64,000 bases of DNA from Batillaria attramentaria (Eukaryota; Mollusca; Gastropoda; Batillariidae): contig JACVVK020000206.1 of assembly GCA_018292915.2 (NCBI GenBank), forward strand, positions 717,501 to 781,500. The letters run 5' to 3'. The notes under the pieces were generated by a model. That model did not search any database. It saw only the letters and a list, made by a program, of their open reading frames with translations, and was not told the origin of the DNA. Shown one piece after another: positions 51,466 to 61,560 of the stretch. The number at the start of each line of letters is the position of its first letter. Within the stretch, counting starts at the first letter, position 1. Made by a program: the position numbers and the translations under genes.

Positions 51466-51624
51466 GTGTCCGCACCGTGTATTTCATCATGGCGTGCGAT
51501 GCTGTGAGCAAAACCGAAACAATTTTTATGTGGTCTGACACAATGAACGTTGGTGTATATATGTTTTAAGTAAAAGCTGCCTGGGTACCTTAAAGGTCTG
51601 CATTCTCAGCAAAAAGCCGCAAAC

Positions 51625-51627
<3 letters not shown>

Positions 51628-51690
<63 letters not shown>
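51628..51690. repeat. (GT)n microsatellite in left arm of T1 copy 2
   Basis: A GT run within the left inverted arm, matched by another GT run in the right arm. Confidence 0.95.
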
Positions 51691-51692
<2 letters not shown>

Positions 51693-52032
51693 AGTGTTTG
51701 TTTGTTTGTTTGTTTCAAAAACTGCGACTGTACATGAGGCAACTCTGTCACAGTTGCGGAGTTGTCCGCGCTTCGGAGACCCTCATAAAACCAGAGCGTG
51801 AGTTTGCAGTGGCTTTATTGTGATTGTGATCAGTGAGCGAGACACATCACTACAGCGTCTAGCGGGTGTTGTGTGCTGCACGAAAAGACTAGTCATTGCG
51901 ATCTTTCTCGCTCAAAGTCAAAACGCAAACTGGGCTGTGAAATCAGGCTGCCCTTCGCTTTTATAGGGGGTTTGGAGACGCTGAAAACTCTGTAACTGTG
52001 ACAGAGTCGACTGTGCATTTTGCATAGTCGGA

Positions 52033-52033
<1 letters not shown>

Positions 52034-52090
<57 letters not shown>
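52034..52090. repeat. (GT)n microsatellite in right arm of T1 copy 2
   Basis: A GT run inside the right arm of the T1 element. It reads GT on the same strand as the left-arm run, so it arose independently and was not inherited by inversion. Confidence 0.95.
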
Positions 52091-52093
<3 letters not shown>

Positions 52094-52249
52094 GTTGTTG
52101 TTGTTTGTTTTTTTAAACACAGTGTTTGCGGCTTTTCGTTGAGATCGCAGACCTTTAAGCTGAGCAACTGTCAGAATGTGGAAAAAGCGCTGTACCCATT
52201 GCGTGAGTGAGCTCTTTTCTCTTTCAAATTTAACATGGGCATATACTGC

Positions 52250-52822
52250 GTGACGAAGAGAGCGAAATACACGAGGAGAAGGCATTTATCATTGGTGAAA
52301 ATAGCAGTTTTCTGCAGGGGGAAAAACCCACGGTTTCTTTTAACAATCCTGTTTTTCAGTTGTTGTTTGTGTGTTTGTTGTTCTTGTTATTTTTGGTTTG
52401 TTCTGTTTGGTTGTTTGTTGTTGTTTTTGTTGTTGTTTTCCGGCGTGGTTTGGTTGTTTTTTTTGTAGTTGTTTGTTGTTGTTGTTTTGTTTTTTGTTGT
52501 TGATGTTGTTTTGTTTTGTTTTTTGTTTGTTTTGTTTTGTTTTTTTCGGGGGGGGGGGGGGTTAGGGTGTTGTTGTTTTGTCGTTGTATTGTTTTTGTTT
52601 TGTTTTTGTTTTGGGGGTAGGTTGTTGTTGTCGTTGTTGTTGTTTAAGGGGAAAATGGCAATCTTCTGCAGAAAAAAAACCCGGTTTTCTGCAGAAAAAT
52701 TTACAATCCTGAAAAACGGGTCCATTTTTGTCTCGGAAAAGACCACGGAAATGACAAGATAGCAGTTTTTTCTGCAGAAAACTGACCCCCTCTATGCCAA
52801 AAACCTGTTTTTCCTTCGTCAC
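52250..52822. mobile_element. possible foldback element with TTTTCTGCAG repeats
   Basis: GTGACGAAG (about 52250) and CTTCGTCAC (about 52816) are inverted ends. TTTTCTGCAG/CTGCAGAAAA motifs recur near 52307, 52667, 52688 and 52768, and AACAATCCTG/ACAATCCTGAAAAACGGG segments repeat. The middle (52356-52650) is TTG-rich simple sequence. No ORF is credible. The boundaries are approximate. Confidence 0.5.
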
Positions 52823-52832
52823 CGATGTACCT

Positions 52833-53130
52833 CGGTTGGTTGGTCAGCTGCGTTTTATCGTCCCACGCCACAACGAGGTGATTGGAGACGGCCCTTGGGG
52901 GGCAGGTTATGGGGGATGGGGATAGCTACCCTAACTGTACAGTCCAGCTGAACACTTATTCCATCCAGTCAGACTGCCAGGTCGGCCACATTTTTATATA
53001 TCCTTGTGTGTAATGGACAAGTTACACTAACAGATCCAGCTCACTGGGCAAACGTGAAAAAGGCCTGTACAAATGTACGGCCCGGTCGGGAATCGAACCC
53101 GGGACTTGCTATCTCGATTCCGTTGCCCAC
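52833..53130 (-). repeat. probable tRNA-derived SINE, minus strand
   Basis: On the minus strand CGGGTTCGATTCCCGACC contains a perfect B-box GGTTCGATTCC, followed by GGCCGTACATTTGTACAGGC and a CTTTTTCACGTTTGCCC stretch like the family A body. The far end reads GACGATAAAACGCAGC then CCAACCAACC. No clear A-box is visible, so the head may be degraded. It lies 20 nt past the donor of the last recognised lectin exon. Confidence 0.5.
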
Positions 53131-53149
53131 CGACTCCTCCGATATTTAC

Positions 53150-53368
53150 CTTGAGCCTTCCGTTCACAGATGTAGGGGTATGCCCTGAATGGCCACTGGT
53201 GTGCCATGCCATGCCATTGCCCTTGCCACTTGTAGGTGAGGGATGCGTTGTGCCACACGAGGATCAAGGTGGGGTAGTAGGTCTGGCTTGTGTAGCCGGG
53301 CCACCAGTTGGTGAAGTTGAACGGGGTTTGCGGGTCGCCCCCCCACAGCTGGTCTCGCGGTCTCCCAT
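53150..53368 (-). CDS. lectin-like gene exon E, C-terminal half of CTLD
   Basis: Acceptor GGCGCACAG precedes the exon and donor CTCAAG|GTAAAT follows it. The open frame encodes GRPRDQLWGGDPQTPFNFTN, WWPGY, ILVWHNASLTYKWQGQWHG and PFRAYPYICERK, the usual run of a CTLD C-terminal half ending in the conserved I-C-E. Entry and exit are both phase 1. It lacks an internal start codon in this frame, so ORF scanning reports only other frames. Confidence 0.85.
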
Positions 53369-53779
53369 CTGTGCGCCATATCTAATAATAATAATAATGA
53401 CTTAAAGCCCAGCTGTCACGGTCAAAAAAGTTCAAAATACGCCCAAAACGACCGTCTCATCAGATTCAGCCATGTCTCAGCTTTCAATAAAATACCTACC
53501 ATAAGTGTTTACGGGCAAAAGCATGCCGTTATTTTTTTTAAATTAATTTGTTGCAGGGTGCTGCTCGCTTCAGTCCCTTGGTTTTTAGTAGAAACAAAGC
53601 ACCCCATCCGGGGGATTTCTTTTATCCCATCCGGGGATTTGGGGGAATATCATCATAATTTATGTTCTTCCGTCCGCCTTACAATGAACACACACTCACT
53701 CACCCAGAAACACACACAACATGCCTCCACACATATACAGTATACATTTAACTACAAACACATAATGTGACACACAATG

Positions 53780-53832
<53 letters not shown>

Positions 53833-56800
53833 ATGATGTAGCAACAGTTATTGGTTTGCGGGCTGTGGAGAGGTGGGTTTTCAGATTTGTTTTGAAGGAT
53901 GGTTTTGTGTCTGTGTATCTGATTGATGCTGGGAGATCATTCCAACATGTCGAACCCTGGTATGAATAACTACGCTGACCAAAGGTCTGTATTGACATGA
54001 GGGACACGGTGTTTCCGAGTGTCAGCAGCAGAACGAAGTTGTCTAGATGGAGTGTAAAGCTGAAGCAAAGAAGACAGATATGGAGGACAGGAGGAGGTGA
54101 CACAGTTGTACGTCAGGGATGAAATCTTATATCGAATTCTAGAGGACACAGGCGACCAATGCAGGATGCGGAGAAGGGGTGTGACGTGGTCTGATTTCTT
54201 CTGCTGTGAGAACTAAGCGAGCGGCAGCGTTCTGAACCTTTTGAAGTTTGTTCAGGAGGAACTGAGGGCAGCCAGCCAGGAGGGCATTGCAGCAGTCCAG
54301 GTGGGAGACAATCCGTGCGTCGGGTCAAGCTTGATGTTTGTTTCAATGACCTTGTTTTGCCAGTGTGCTACTTTGTAGTGATTTTTGTTGTCACGAAAAA
54401 GCGCGATTTTCGTGATTTGTATATTTGGTAGGGCAAGGTGCATGCCAGGGGGTAGCAAGAGGAGGCAAGCTGCCCGTGAAGCTGGGACTTTTTGTGCACA
54501 AGAGAGGCAAAGGTGACGTGGGTGGATTTGCGTAAAGTGGTTTTCTGGCCTAAACAGAAAGTAGACCAGCACTGCTCCAGTGAGGCTTGAGCGGAAGGAG
54601 ACATTATTTTTTTAAACTCCTGTCAGGTACGTGCCCTTGAATGGTCTGTGCATGGTGTTTTTCTTTCTAGACTGAAGCATTTTCAGGGTTTCAGACTGTG
54701 ATACCTGAGGCTAATAGGGACAATATATGCAGTCTGAGGCTTCGTGCTTTAGTATTCTTTGACCAAACAATGAAGGTGAATTTACTAACACGACTCCAAA
54801 GCGGATAACACTTACATCTGTAGGTAGGAAAACCTTCACGAACGTTAAATCTCTCGATGCCGTTGTCCCATTTGGGCAACCTCACGTTCACGACGCTTGG
54901 CTGTGGAGTTCTAGTCAGGGAATTGCCGACTTTCTAGTTTTTTTCCCAGTCATTTTTGAAGTGCAGATGCTAAATACAGCGCTGGCAAAAATAGGTTGCT
55001 GCCGGTCAAAGGAAAACAACAGTCTGGGAAACCTCTCAGCATAGAGAGAGTTAATTAAGGCCCTGACGTATCTAGGGTTCCAATGCGTGGACACAGCGGA
55101 GAGGAGAGAGGCATGCTAAACGAGAACAACACTTACGCGGACGCCAGGGCAGCACTGCTGGATGTAGGCCTGCAGGAACGTGTCCTCTTCCAAAGTCTCT
55201 ATCCCGACCCCGTACGCTCGAGCTTCAAGATCCAGGCACCCGTTTGCTACACCAGAAGCCTGCCCGAGTCTGTCGGGGAAGAACTGGTAGCAGCTGTCCC
55301 GGAACTGCACCCAGTCCTTGCTGGGGCACACTGCAGTTAGAAAGAAACTGGTTTTAGTGACTTGATAGGTTTTCTGCCTGATGGTGGTGGTGGTGGTGGT
55401 GGTGGTGGGGAGGGCGGTGTGTAGCCAGGTTCGAATACGGGTGGGTGGGTGTATGGGGGTTTAACGTCCTTTTCCATACGGGTGATATCAAAGAGGGGGC
55501 AACGATGAAAAAGCCAGCACAAATATTTGGCCCCAGCCGGGATACGAACTCACGACCCGAGCATTACAAGTCCAACGCTCTACCATTCGGCCACCCAATA
55601 CACAGGTTCCAATGTTGTACATGGATTTGTCCGGCGACCCAGTCTTTGGAATACCGGGGCGGTTGACAGAACACCCATCTCCTAAACCTTTATCAGTACA
55701 TATGTTCGTCCTTTTTTTTTTTTTTTTTTTTTTTTTTGCCCCAACTCTTCGCCTGTTCCAGTGGAGTTCCTCCCAGGAAGCAGTTCCTTATGCTTTAAGC
55801 TGAGCTTAGTTGCCTCCACGGAGCTGCTTTAGTTACGGTAGGCACATGCTGATTTTATGTAGCATTTCAACAACGCCCTGTGACCTCGGCGCCTGTTGAA
55901 GGTTAAACCAAAAGAAACAGGCTACTTTGGAGTCCGACGATGAACACATAGACTGAAACTGGTGTTGACTGATTCACCCGTTCTTGAGATATTTTTTTTT
56001 TCCAGAAATACGCACAGACAAACACACAGACGTAGGCATCTGATCGCAGTAAGCACCTTTCCCACCTCATAGGGAGGGGCTCAACTCTCACCGTAGTTAT
56101 GCCTCAGGGTATGCTGAAGCTCCTGGACTTTCTTCTCCGAGTCCACGTTGACCAGAGTTGCCTCCTCCAGCAGACAGATGGCGCTGGCTGTTTCACGTGA
56201 CACCTTCCTTAACTGGTGAATCTTGTAGCAGAAGTGTAGGCCGCTGGCTTGGATGTAACCCTCTCCCACAGGACACTTGCCTGTGAGGGCAAAGAACGTT
56301 AGTGTGAGCACGCAGAATGGACGTCTTCACAGAGAATAACCGGTGGCATTACATAATGGCTGTGCAGGGCGACGCAGAAGGGACAGAACTCTGTCCAACA
56401 CCGGAGTTTCCCCGGTGACTCGCTGGATGACTCGGACGCCTGTGGATTAAATCTGTTGTGAGTGGAGCTGCCGCCGCCTCAGCACTGCCCATGCCTGAGC
56501 CTGCCCCCAAGAAACTGCAGTAACTTGACTACATACAAACAAATTTCTCTAGCAAGCTTCGTTGAAGACACGAGCATATGGACGACGATGATCATTCTGA
56601 TGACGACGATCATGATGACGACGATGGCAATAATGAGGATGAGGGTGATGACGACAATGGCGGTAAATGAGGATGATGACAACGACGATGGCGATACCGA
56701 GGATGACGACAATGACGATAATGAGGATGACGGCGGCGGCGATGAAGACGACGAGCATGATGACGACGACGATGATGATGATGATGACGACGACAATGGC

Positions 56801-57570
56801 GATCATGATAATGACGACAATGGCGATAATGAGGATGATATCGATGGCGATGGCGATACTAAAGATGACGACAATGGCGATAAAGAGGATTACGACGACA
56901 ATGGCGATAATGAGGACGAGCGTGATGACGACGGTAATGATGATGACGACGACGGCGGCGATAATGAGGATGATGTCGACGACGATGGCGATGAGGACGA
57001 ACATGATGACGACGACGGCGGCGGCGATAATGAGGATGATGACGACGACGATGGCGATAATGAGGACGAACATGATGACGACGACGACAGTGGCGATAAT
57101 GATGATGACAATGGCGATAATGAAGATGATACTGACGACGATGGCGATACTGAAGATGACAATGGCGATAATGAGCTGAGGACGAGCATGATGACGATGA
57201 TGATGAGGAGGACGACGACAATGACGATAATGAGGATGAGCATGCTGACGACGACGATCATAAAAAGTAAATGAGAAGGTAATGAAAACGACAGCGACGA
57301 CAACGATCAAGATTTAAAAAGTGAGACCTGCTCTCATCCTGTAGTAGCGGAACCCGTTGCCCGGCAACCCCAAGGCGGGAACAATGAAGTTGACAGGGGA
57401 CAGAACACACCGTCCCTCGCTCTCCGCGTAGAAGAAAGACGCGCAGGTGGTCGCGGTGGCGCAGTGGTAGGCGCATTCCTCTCGATCGGTCACGCCGGTC
57501 ATGAAGTAGGTGAAGTCAGTCACGACCACGTCATCAAACGTGACGTCTTGACTCCATGTCTTCATTTTGG
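53150..57570 (-). CDS. PAN/apple plus C-type-lectin-like domain protein (partial, at least 5 exons)
   Basis: Five minus-strand exons join in frame by GT-AG junctions: about 57570-57328, 56280-56092, 55330-55137, 54900-54816 and 53368-53150. Order of domains: a PAN/apple domain (EECAYHC, TTCASFFYAESEGRCVLS), then a first CTLD-like half (GKCPVGEGYIQASGLHFCYK, ICLLEEATLVNVDSE), then a second CTLD (VCPSKDWVQFRDSCYQFF to PYICERK). Such proteins are usually secreted or cell-surface. The canonical EPN/QPD and WND calcium-site motifs are absent, so calcium-dependent sugar binding is doubtful. No signal peptide exon, final exon or stop was found; the last exon ends in phase 1, so the gene continues toward lower coordinates. 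Domain calls are firm; function is unknown. Confidence 0.82.
53778..53831. repeat. (CA)n microsatellite at LINE 3' end
   Basis: A pure CA run that, read on the minus strand, directly follows the 3' end of the LINE fragment at 53832-54330. It may have grown from the element's tail. Confidence 0.95.
53832..54330 (-). mobile_element. degenerate LINE 3' fragment (CR1/L2-like)
   Basis: Minus-strand frames give HLDCCNALLAGCPQFLLNKL, QKVQNAAARLVLTAEE, then after frameshifts LHWSPVSSRIRYKISS, SYSYQGSTCWNDLPASIR and SFKTNLKTHLS. This is the classic C-terminal sequence of CR1/L2/Jockey-type reverse transcriptase proteins. It is frameshifted at least twice, 5'-truncated and ends next to a microsatellite, so it is a dead copy inside an intron of the lectin-like gene. 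Confidence 0.92.
54816..54900 (-). CDS. lectin-like gene exon D
   Basis: An 85-nt exon after acceptor AGAACTCCACAG, ending at donor ACAGAT|GTAAGTG. It encodes SVVNVRLPKWDNGIERFNV and EGFPTYR. Entry phase 0 matches the exit of exon C, and exit phase 1 matches the entry of exon E, so it fits the gap in the second CTLD. The peptide alone is not diagnostic. Confidence 0.72.
55137..55330 (-). CDS. lectin-like gene exon C, N-terminal half of second CTLD
   Basis: Acceptor TTTCTTTCTAACTGCAG opens the exon and donor GTCCGC|GTAAGTG closes it. It encodes CPSKDWVQFRDSCYQFF, GCLDLEARAYGV and IETLEEDTFLQAYIQQC. The C-x-x-x-W-x-x-F-x-x-x-C-Y-x-F/x start is the typical opening of a CTLD. Entry phase 1, exit phase 0. 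Confidence 0.88.
55440..55597 (-). repeat. tRNA-derived SINE, family A, copy 3 (minus)
   Basis: On the minus strand: GGTGGCCGAATGGTAGAGCG (A-box), TTGGACTTGTAATGCTCGG, GTGAGTTCGTATCCCGGC (B-box), GGGGCCAAATATTTGTGCTG, GATATCACCCGTATGG, GGACGTTAAACC, then a CCCACCCAC tail. It is the best-preserved head of the three copies. It is in sense orientation in an intron of the lectin-like gene. Confidence 0.93.
56092..56280 (-). CDS. lectin-like gene exon B, CTLD N-terminal half
   Basis: Acceptor TTTGCCCTCACAG and donor AACTACG|GTGAGA bound 189 nt. It encodes KCPVGEGYIQASGLHFCYKI, SRETASAICLLEEATLVNV and VQELQHTLRHNY, matching the first half of a CTLD. The exon is symmetric (phase 1 at both ends), the configuration favoured in domain shuffling. 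Confidence 0.88.
56575..57260. repeat. GAY-rich minisatellite (GATGACGAC-type), about 690 bp
   Basis: A long run of GAT/GAC trinucleotides broken by GGCGATAATGAGGATGA units of about 33-45 bp. The unit NGDNEDD-coding pattern recurs about a dozen times. All six frames are open or nearly so, giving Asp-rich, Met/Thr-rich and Ser-rich pseudo-proteins. It lies inside the intron between the PAN exon and exon B of the lectin-like gene. Confidence 0.93.
57328..57570 (-). CDS. lectin-like gene exon A, PAN/apple domain
   Basis: Encodes SQDVTFDDVVVTDFTYFMTG, then REECAYHCATATTCASFFYA and GRCVLSPVNF. The cysteine pattern C-x3-C-x6-C-x-S-F-x-Y-x6-C is that of PAN/apple domains, which bind proteins or sugars. 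It exits at GCAG|GTCTCA in phase 1. The upstream boundary is uncertain: the best acceptor-like site (ACACCAAG before GTCCAAAATG, about 57576) is weak. Confidence 0.8.
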
Positions 57571-57685
57571 ACCTTGGTGTATTGGTCATCGGTGAGCATG
57601 GAGAACAAATATACGTAACTATCTTCCCAACACAAACACAGAAAAGACAACTTTTTCCCGACGATTTGTTCTCTGTATAAACCAT

Positions 57686-58625
57686 GCTTTATCACAGATA
57701 AGTAACGACTCCGCCCTCCCCCCCCCCCCTTCCCCCGACTATAGCCTTAACATTCTGTTTACATTTTACCTCCCTTTCCAACATGGCTCCTGTCAGGTTT
57801 ACTGAAGGTGCTGTCAATGTAAAGTACAACATCTAAGCCACACTTCCCCTATATATAAAATAATTTTGCCAACATGGTGCAATGTCACCACGGGATTGGT
57901 TCAGGCAGCTGGCGCTAGTCTTGCAATGGTAGCGTCAGCATAGAAAGGGTTAAAGACTGTGACAACGTATCTGGCATACAACCCTCCCATTCAATGTGAA
58001 TACAGCCCCGTTCTTTGAAATTTAGCTGAATCAGATCATTATCTCGACTGGACAATTCGTACCTTTTCCAGAGATATTATAATATTGAACCAAGCTAATG
58101 CCATACCAGTTTTCACGGATGAAAATCAACATTTGGGACTTTCCGATGAAGGCAACGCATTTGCCGAAATATCAAAGGCATGAAGGGCGTTATGTTACGT
58201 GTGGAGAAATGGTTGAAGAGCCCGTCGTCTTATCGCGGGAATACGATGACACACAGGCGAACACTCCTCACGTAGCGAGTTCTTATAGACTGCGTGGTGT
58301 CTCTTTCACTTACAAAAGACTCGTGAGCGCGTAGAAAAGTTATAACCGTGAGGAGTTTATTACAGCACTTCTCTGGTGTTACACTGCACTCTCAAGCTTC
58401 GCTCATACGAGCTTCTCTCGCGCACACATCCCACTCGCCTCATCATTATCATCATTAGCTTGCTTTACGTCCTATGGCTTTTAGCCCTTAAGGAGAAGTT
58501 GTTCCTGGCATGTGTCTTTGGCTGCTTGGCTGAGCGAGTGTCTCATGCAAACATCTCAGGGTCTTATATACAGTCACAGCGTTCTAGCACATTCCGAACC
58601 ACTAATATAAAAGAGCAAATCTGGT
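57686..58625. other. non-coding stretch upstream of the lectin-like exons
   Basis: This region could contain 5' introns or the promoter of the lectin-like gene, but no signal-peptide exon is recognised. A C tract lies at 57718-57729. ORFs show no family motif. Confidence 0.4.
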
Positions 58626-58627
58626 TC

Positions 58628-59419
58628 TAAATCCAAACATAGACTATTACAGCTATAGACATATAAATAACCAAAGGGCTCAGGAAACAGTGGAAAATAT
58701 TATAGATAGTTTAGACCTCGTTGATGTTTGGAGGTACCTGAACCCTGAGGTAAAACGTTACACGTGGAGAAGACCCACCCCACTACAACAAAGTAGACTA
58801 GACTTCTTCCTTGTTTCAGATGGGGTTTTGGAGAATGTAGTTGATGCGGATATTGAATTTGTAAAGCTGTGAACCGGTTCAAAAATCCAAACCGGTTTTT
58901 TACCGTATTTTTTTAAACTTCAAACCGGTTTTTTAAATGGTCTGAATCTATAGCCAAATTCATAGAGCTGCCGCGGTTAACCGGTGAATGGAAATACAAC
59001 AGAATGGTTTAGCATAAATCGCGGTTGCAGACGGGGGATCCCGTCTCACCGTATATTTTCATACTATGCGTAGAAATTCTGGCAATAATGATTCGAGAAG
59101 AGAAAAATATAAAAGGAATACGTATCGGAAATAAGGAACATAAAATAGCCAAGTCTTCTAATGACACGCAGATTACATTGGAAGGCGACCGATTATCATT
59201 TGAATTACTAATGGAAAAAATATCAAATGTAATCAAATAGATGTAAAATGGAGAAAAGACAACCTGACGTTGCACTGTTTAGGAAAAAGCTGAAGGAACG
59301 ATATGATGTAGAAAAGTATATAGCGTGCATAAGTTTAGATTACGCTAATTTTGTGAACAAATGGATGTGTTATGTGAATATGCTTGAGAGACTAGTAGAA
59401 GGGATCCTGTATGCTTAAC

Positions 59420-59505
<86 letters not shown>

Positions 59506-59930
59506 AAGCTACAACTTCTGCCTTCTGTTTCCTACCATAGAATCTAGACCTAGGTAAACTCAAGGAAAAGCTCGCTAACATTCTGTCCAATAATTATATG
59601 TGTGATAACATGTGAAAACATAATCCTGCATACATGTATGCCTGCTGACTACAGTTGTATCGTGTTCCAGCATGTAATATGTATGCTAAGCATGTAAGCA
59701 AATATGTTTATGTCTATATTTATAATTTATATTAAATTTATTCATAGTACTGCAACATTGTGATAGATTTTTACGAGTGTACGAACATGTAAATAGGTGG
59801 AATGAGTGTGCATGGCCGTATGAGTGAGTGTTTGGCATGTTTTATGTTTTTTATGAGAGACCACAAAACAATGTTCCTCTTTTGGAAATTTAATAAATGT
59901 CTTATGTCTTATGTCTTATATGTCTGTACG
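58628..59930 (+). mobile_element. second degenerate L1/Tx1-type LINE with 3' end
   Basis: Endonuclease C-terminal part at 58628-58871: NPNIDYYSYRHINNQRAQE, DLVDVWRYLNPEVKRYTWRR and SRLDFFLVSD. An internal deletion joins it near 59010 to a reverse transcriptase piece: TGDPVSPYIFILCVEILAIM and NIKGIRIGNKEHKIAKS. The catalytic motif is degraded to SSNDTQI where FADDTSI is expected. A C-terminal fragment reaches a stop near 59418, followed by CA and TA repeats and an A/T-rich 3'UTR ending in AATAAATGTCTTATGTCTTA. It is the same broad clade as 44478-46290. Confidence 0.88.
59425..59502. repeat. (CA)n(TA)n compound microsatellite
   Basis: A CA run continuing into TA, inside the LINE remnant between coding end and 3'UTR. 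Confidence 0.96.
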
Positions 59931-59937
59931 TAAATTA

Positions 59938-60002
59938 ATGTATGTATGTATGTATGTATGTATGTATGTATGTATGTATGTATGTATGTATGTATGTATG
60001 TA
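59938..60002. repeat. (ATGT)n tetranucleotide microsatellite
   Basis: About 16 copies of TATG, immediately after the LINE 3' end. It may derive from the LINE tail's TCTTATG repeats. Confidence 0.97.
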
Positions 60003-60101
60003 TTAAAAAACAAGATGGCCACTGACCAGCCCTATATGTTGTTTCCATTTAATCACCTGCTGTCGTCACGGTCGTTCTTTTGTAATGCCATGTATTCGGG
60101 A

Positions 60102-60102
<1 letters not shown>

Positions 60103-60175
<73 letters not shown>

Positions 60176-60200
60176 CACTCTCTCTCTCTCTCTCTCTCTG
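60103..60200. repeat. (CA)n(TC)n compound microsatellite
   Basis: About 70 bp CA, a short spacer, then about 20 bp TC. Confidence 0.96.
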
Positions 60201-60714
60201 AATGGAAACAACTGACCGGGCTTGTCAGACCATTCTTGGTTTTGGAAGAGAGACGTCAGGTTGTTTTCTTTGAAATCTATGACGTTTCCTCATTGGGATG
60301 ACGCATAATACATTTGACGTAATAACTTTGACTCGGATACAATTCTTGCAATGAAAGCAGCCCCATGAAAATTGAAGTGTTGCTGCTGCGCAGTGTAAAG
60401 ATCGAATTTATACCGGCTCAATGTGTTTAACAGACAAGTCTGCGCGGCGAACGTTTTTTCACTATGTGTTATGTCTGCTGCGCGCGCGCGCACACAGACA
60501 CACACAGACATACGCGCGCGCGCCCGCGTTTGTGCATGTGCTCCATTGAGACCTATGTGGTGTTCTCTCACTCTACTATGCTATTGAGTGAGAGTCAGTG
60601 GGAAAAACAAAGCTCACTACATCAATGAAACTCCCGCTTTCCCCGTCTACAAATAGAGAACTTCCGAAAAGTGACGACACACCCCCACGTCAATCAAACA
60701 TGACGTCGGCAAAC

Positions 60715-61560
60715 TGACGCTGATACAGTTTTGCGTCAGTGCGCGTGTGCCTTTTCTGCGATGTTTGTGAGGCGTGTGGCTTGTGTAAAGGAAATGTGCT
60801 TCGAGTACAAATTTTCGAGTCACTTGACGACAACGGCTGCAGTGAATTTTTCTAATTTTTTTGTATATTTTTTATGGCACCCCAGGCTCATTATCTATGT
60901 ATAGTAGGAGCGATTTTGAGATCTAAAGTGTGTTCACCAGCACTTTCATCAGGTACGGCTTACGCCAAAAATATAAAAGCGACAACCTCCAAAATTCACT
61001 CAATTGAGACTCCGTATTCATGCTATCTATGTCCCAAAAATGGAGTGGTTTAGGTAAATATTACGCCTTTAAACGCCAGAAAGCCACTTTTTTGAAAAGG
61101 GCGATAACTCGCAAATCATGTGTGCAATCGTACCTGGATCGGGCCTTCTATTCAACAATCTGGATTCATTTAGAAACCCCAAATTTGAAATCGATCGGTT
61201 CAGTATTTTCGGAGAAATAGGCATCTGAACTGGGTTCACATGCAATGTCAACTCAGGCTCGGTTTACATGAAAACTATAAGAGCGACCATTTTCTAGTAG
61301 TGAATCAGTTCAGAGTCCGTATTCAAGCTATCTACTGCCAAAAAATTGAGTGATTTAAATAAATATTACGCCTGTAAACGAAAGACAACCAACTTGTCTC
61401 AAAAGGGCGATAACTCCCAAATCACTTAAGCAATCATCACACGCTTGAATCGTCTAATGTAACATTTTGATAAATTTGGATACCCCAAATTTGAAGCCAT
61501 TCGGTTAAGTATCTTCGAAGAAACGGGCCCGGACACAATTCACACACACACACGCACATC
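60715..61560 (+). repeat. large interspersed repeat R, copy 2 (plus)
   Basis: Begins near GCGTCAGTGCGCGTGTGC and is the reverse complement of the copy at 43800-44475. Two sub-repeats are visible: GGGCGATAACTCGCAAATCA with CCCCAAATTTGAAATCGAT, and GGGCGATAACTCCCAAATCA with CCCCAAATTTGAAGCCATT. Each is preceded by AAATATTACGCCT(T/G)TAAACG. It is longer than copy 1 on the right. No ORF is present. Confidence 0.88.

Larger units (their letters stand above)
51589..52159. mobile_element. long-TIR MITE-like element, family T1, copy 2
   Basis: The ends TTAAAGGTCTGC and GCAGACCTTTAA are perfect inverted counterparts, consistent with a TTAA target. The internal arms carry AACTCTGTCACAGTTGCGGA and TCTGTAACTGTGACAGAG. 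The centre GAGACACATCACTACAGCGT, CTAGCGGGTGTT and GCGATCTTTCTCGCTCA matches copy 1 at 4776-5216. GT microsatellites have grown symmetrically within both arms (51628-51690 and 52034-52090). No transposase. Confidence 0.92.

Noticed and set aside
56462..57274. 270-residue Asp-rich plus-strand ORF that looks like an acidic shell-matrix protein
   Set aside because: It is created by a GAT/GAC minisatellite, other frames are equally open, there is no signal peptide or splice context, and it lies in the intron of a minus-strand gene.
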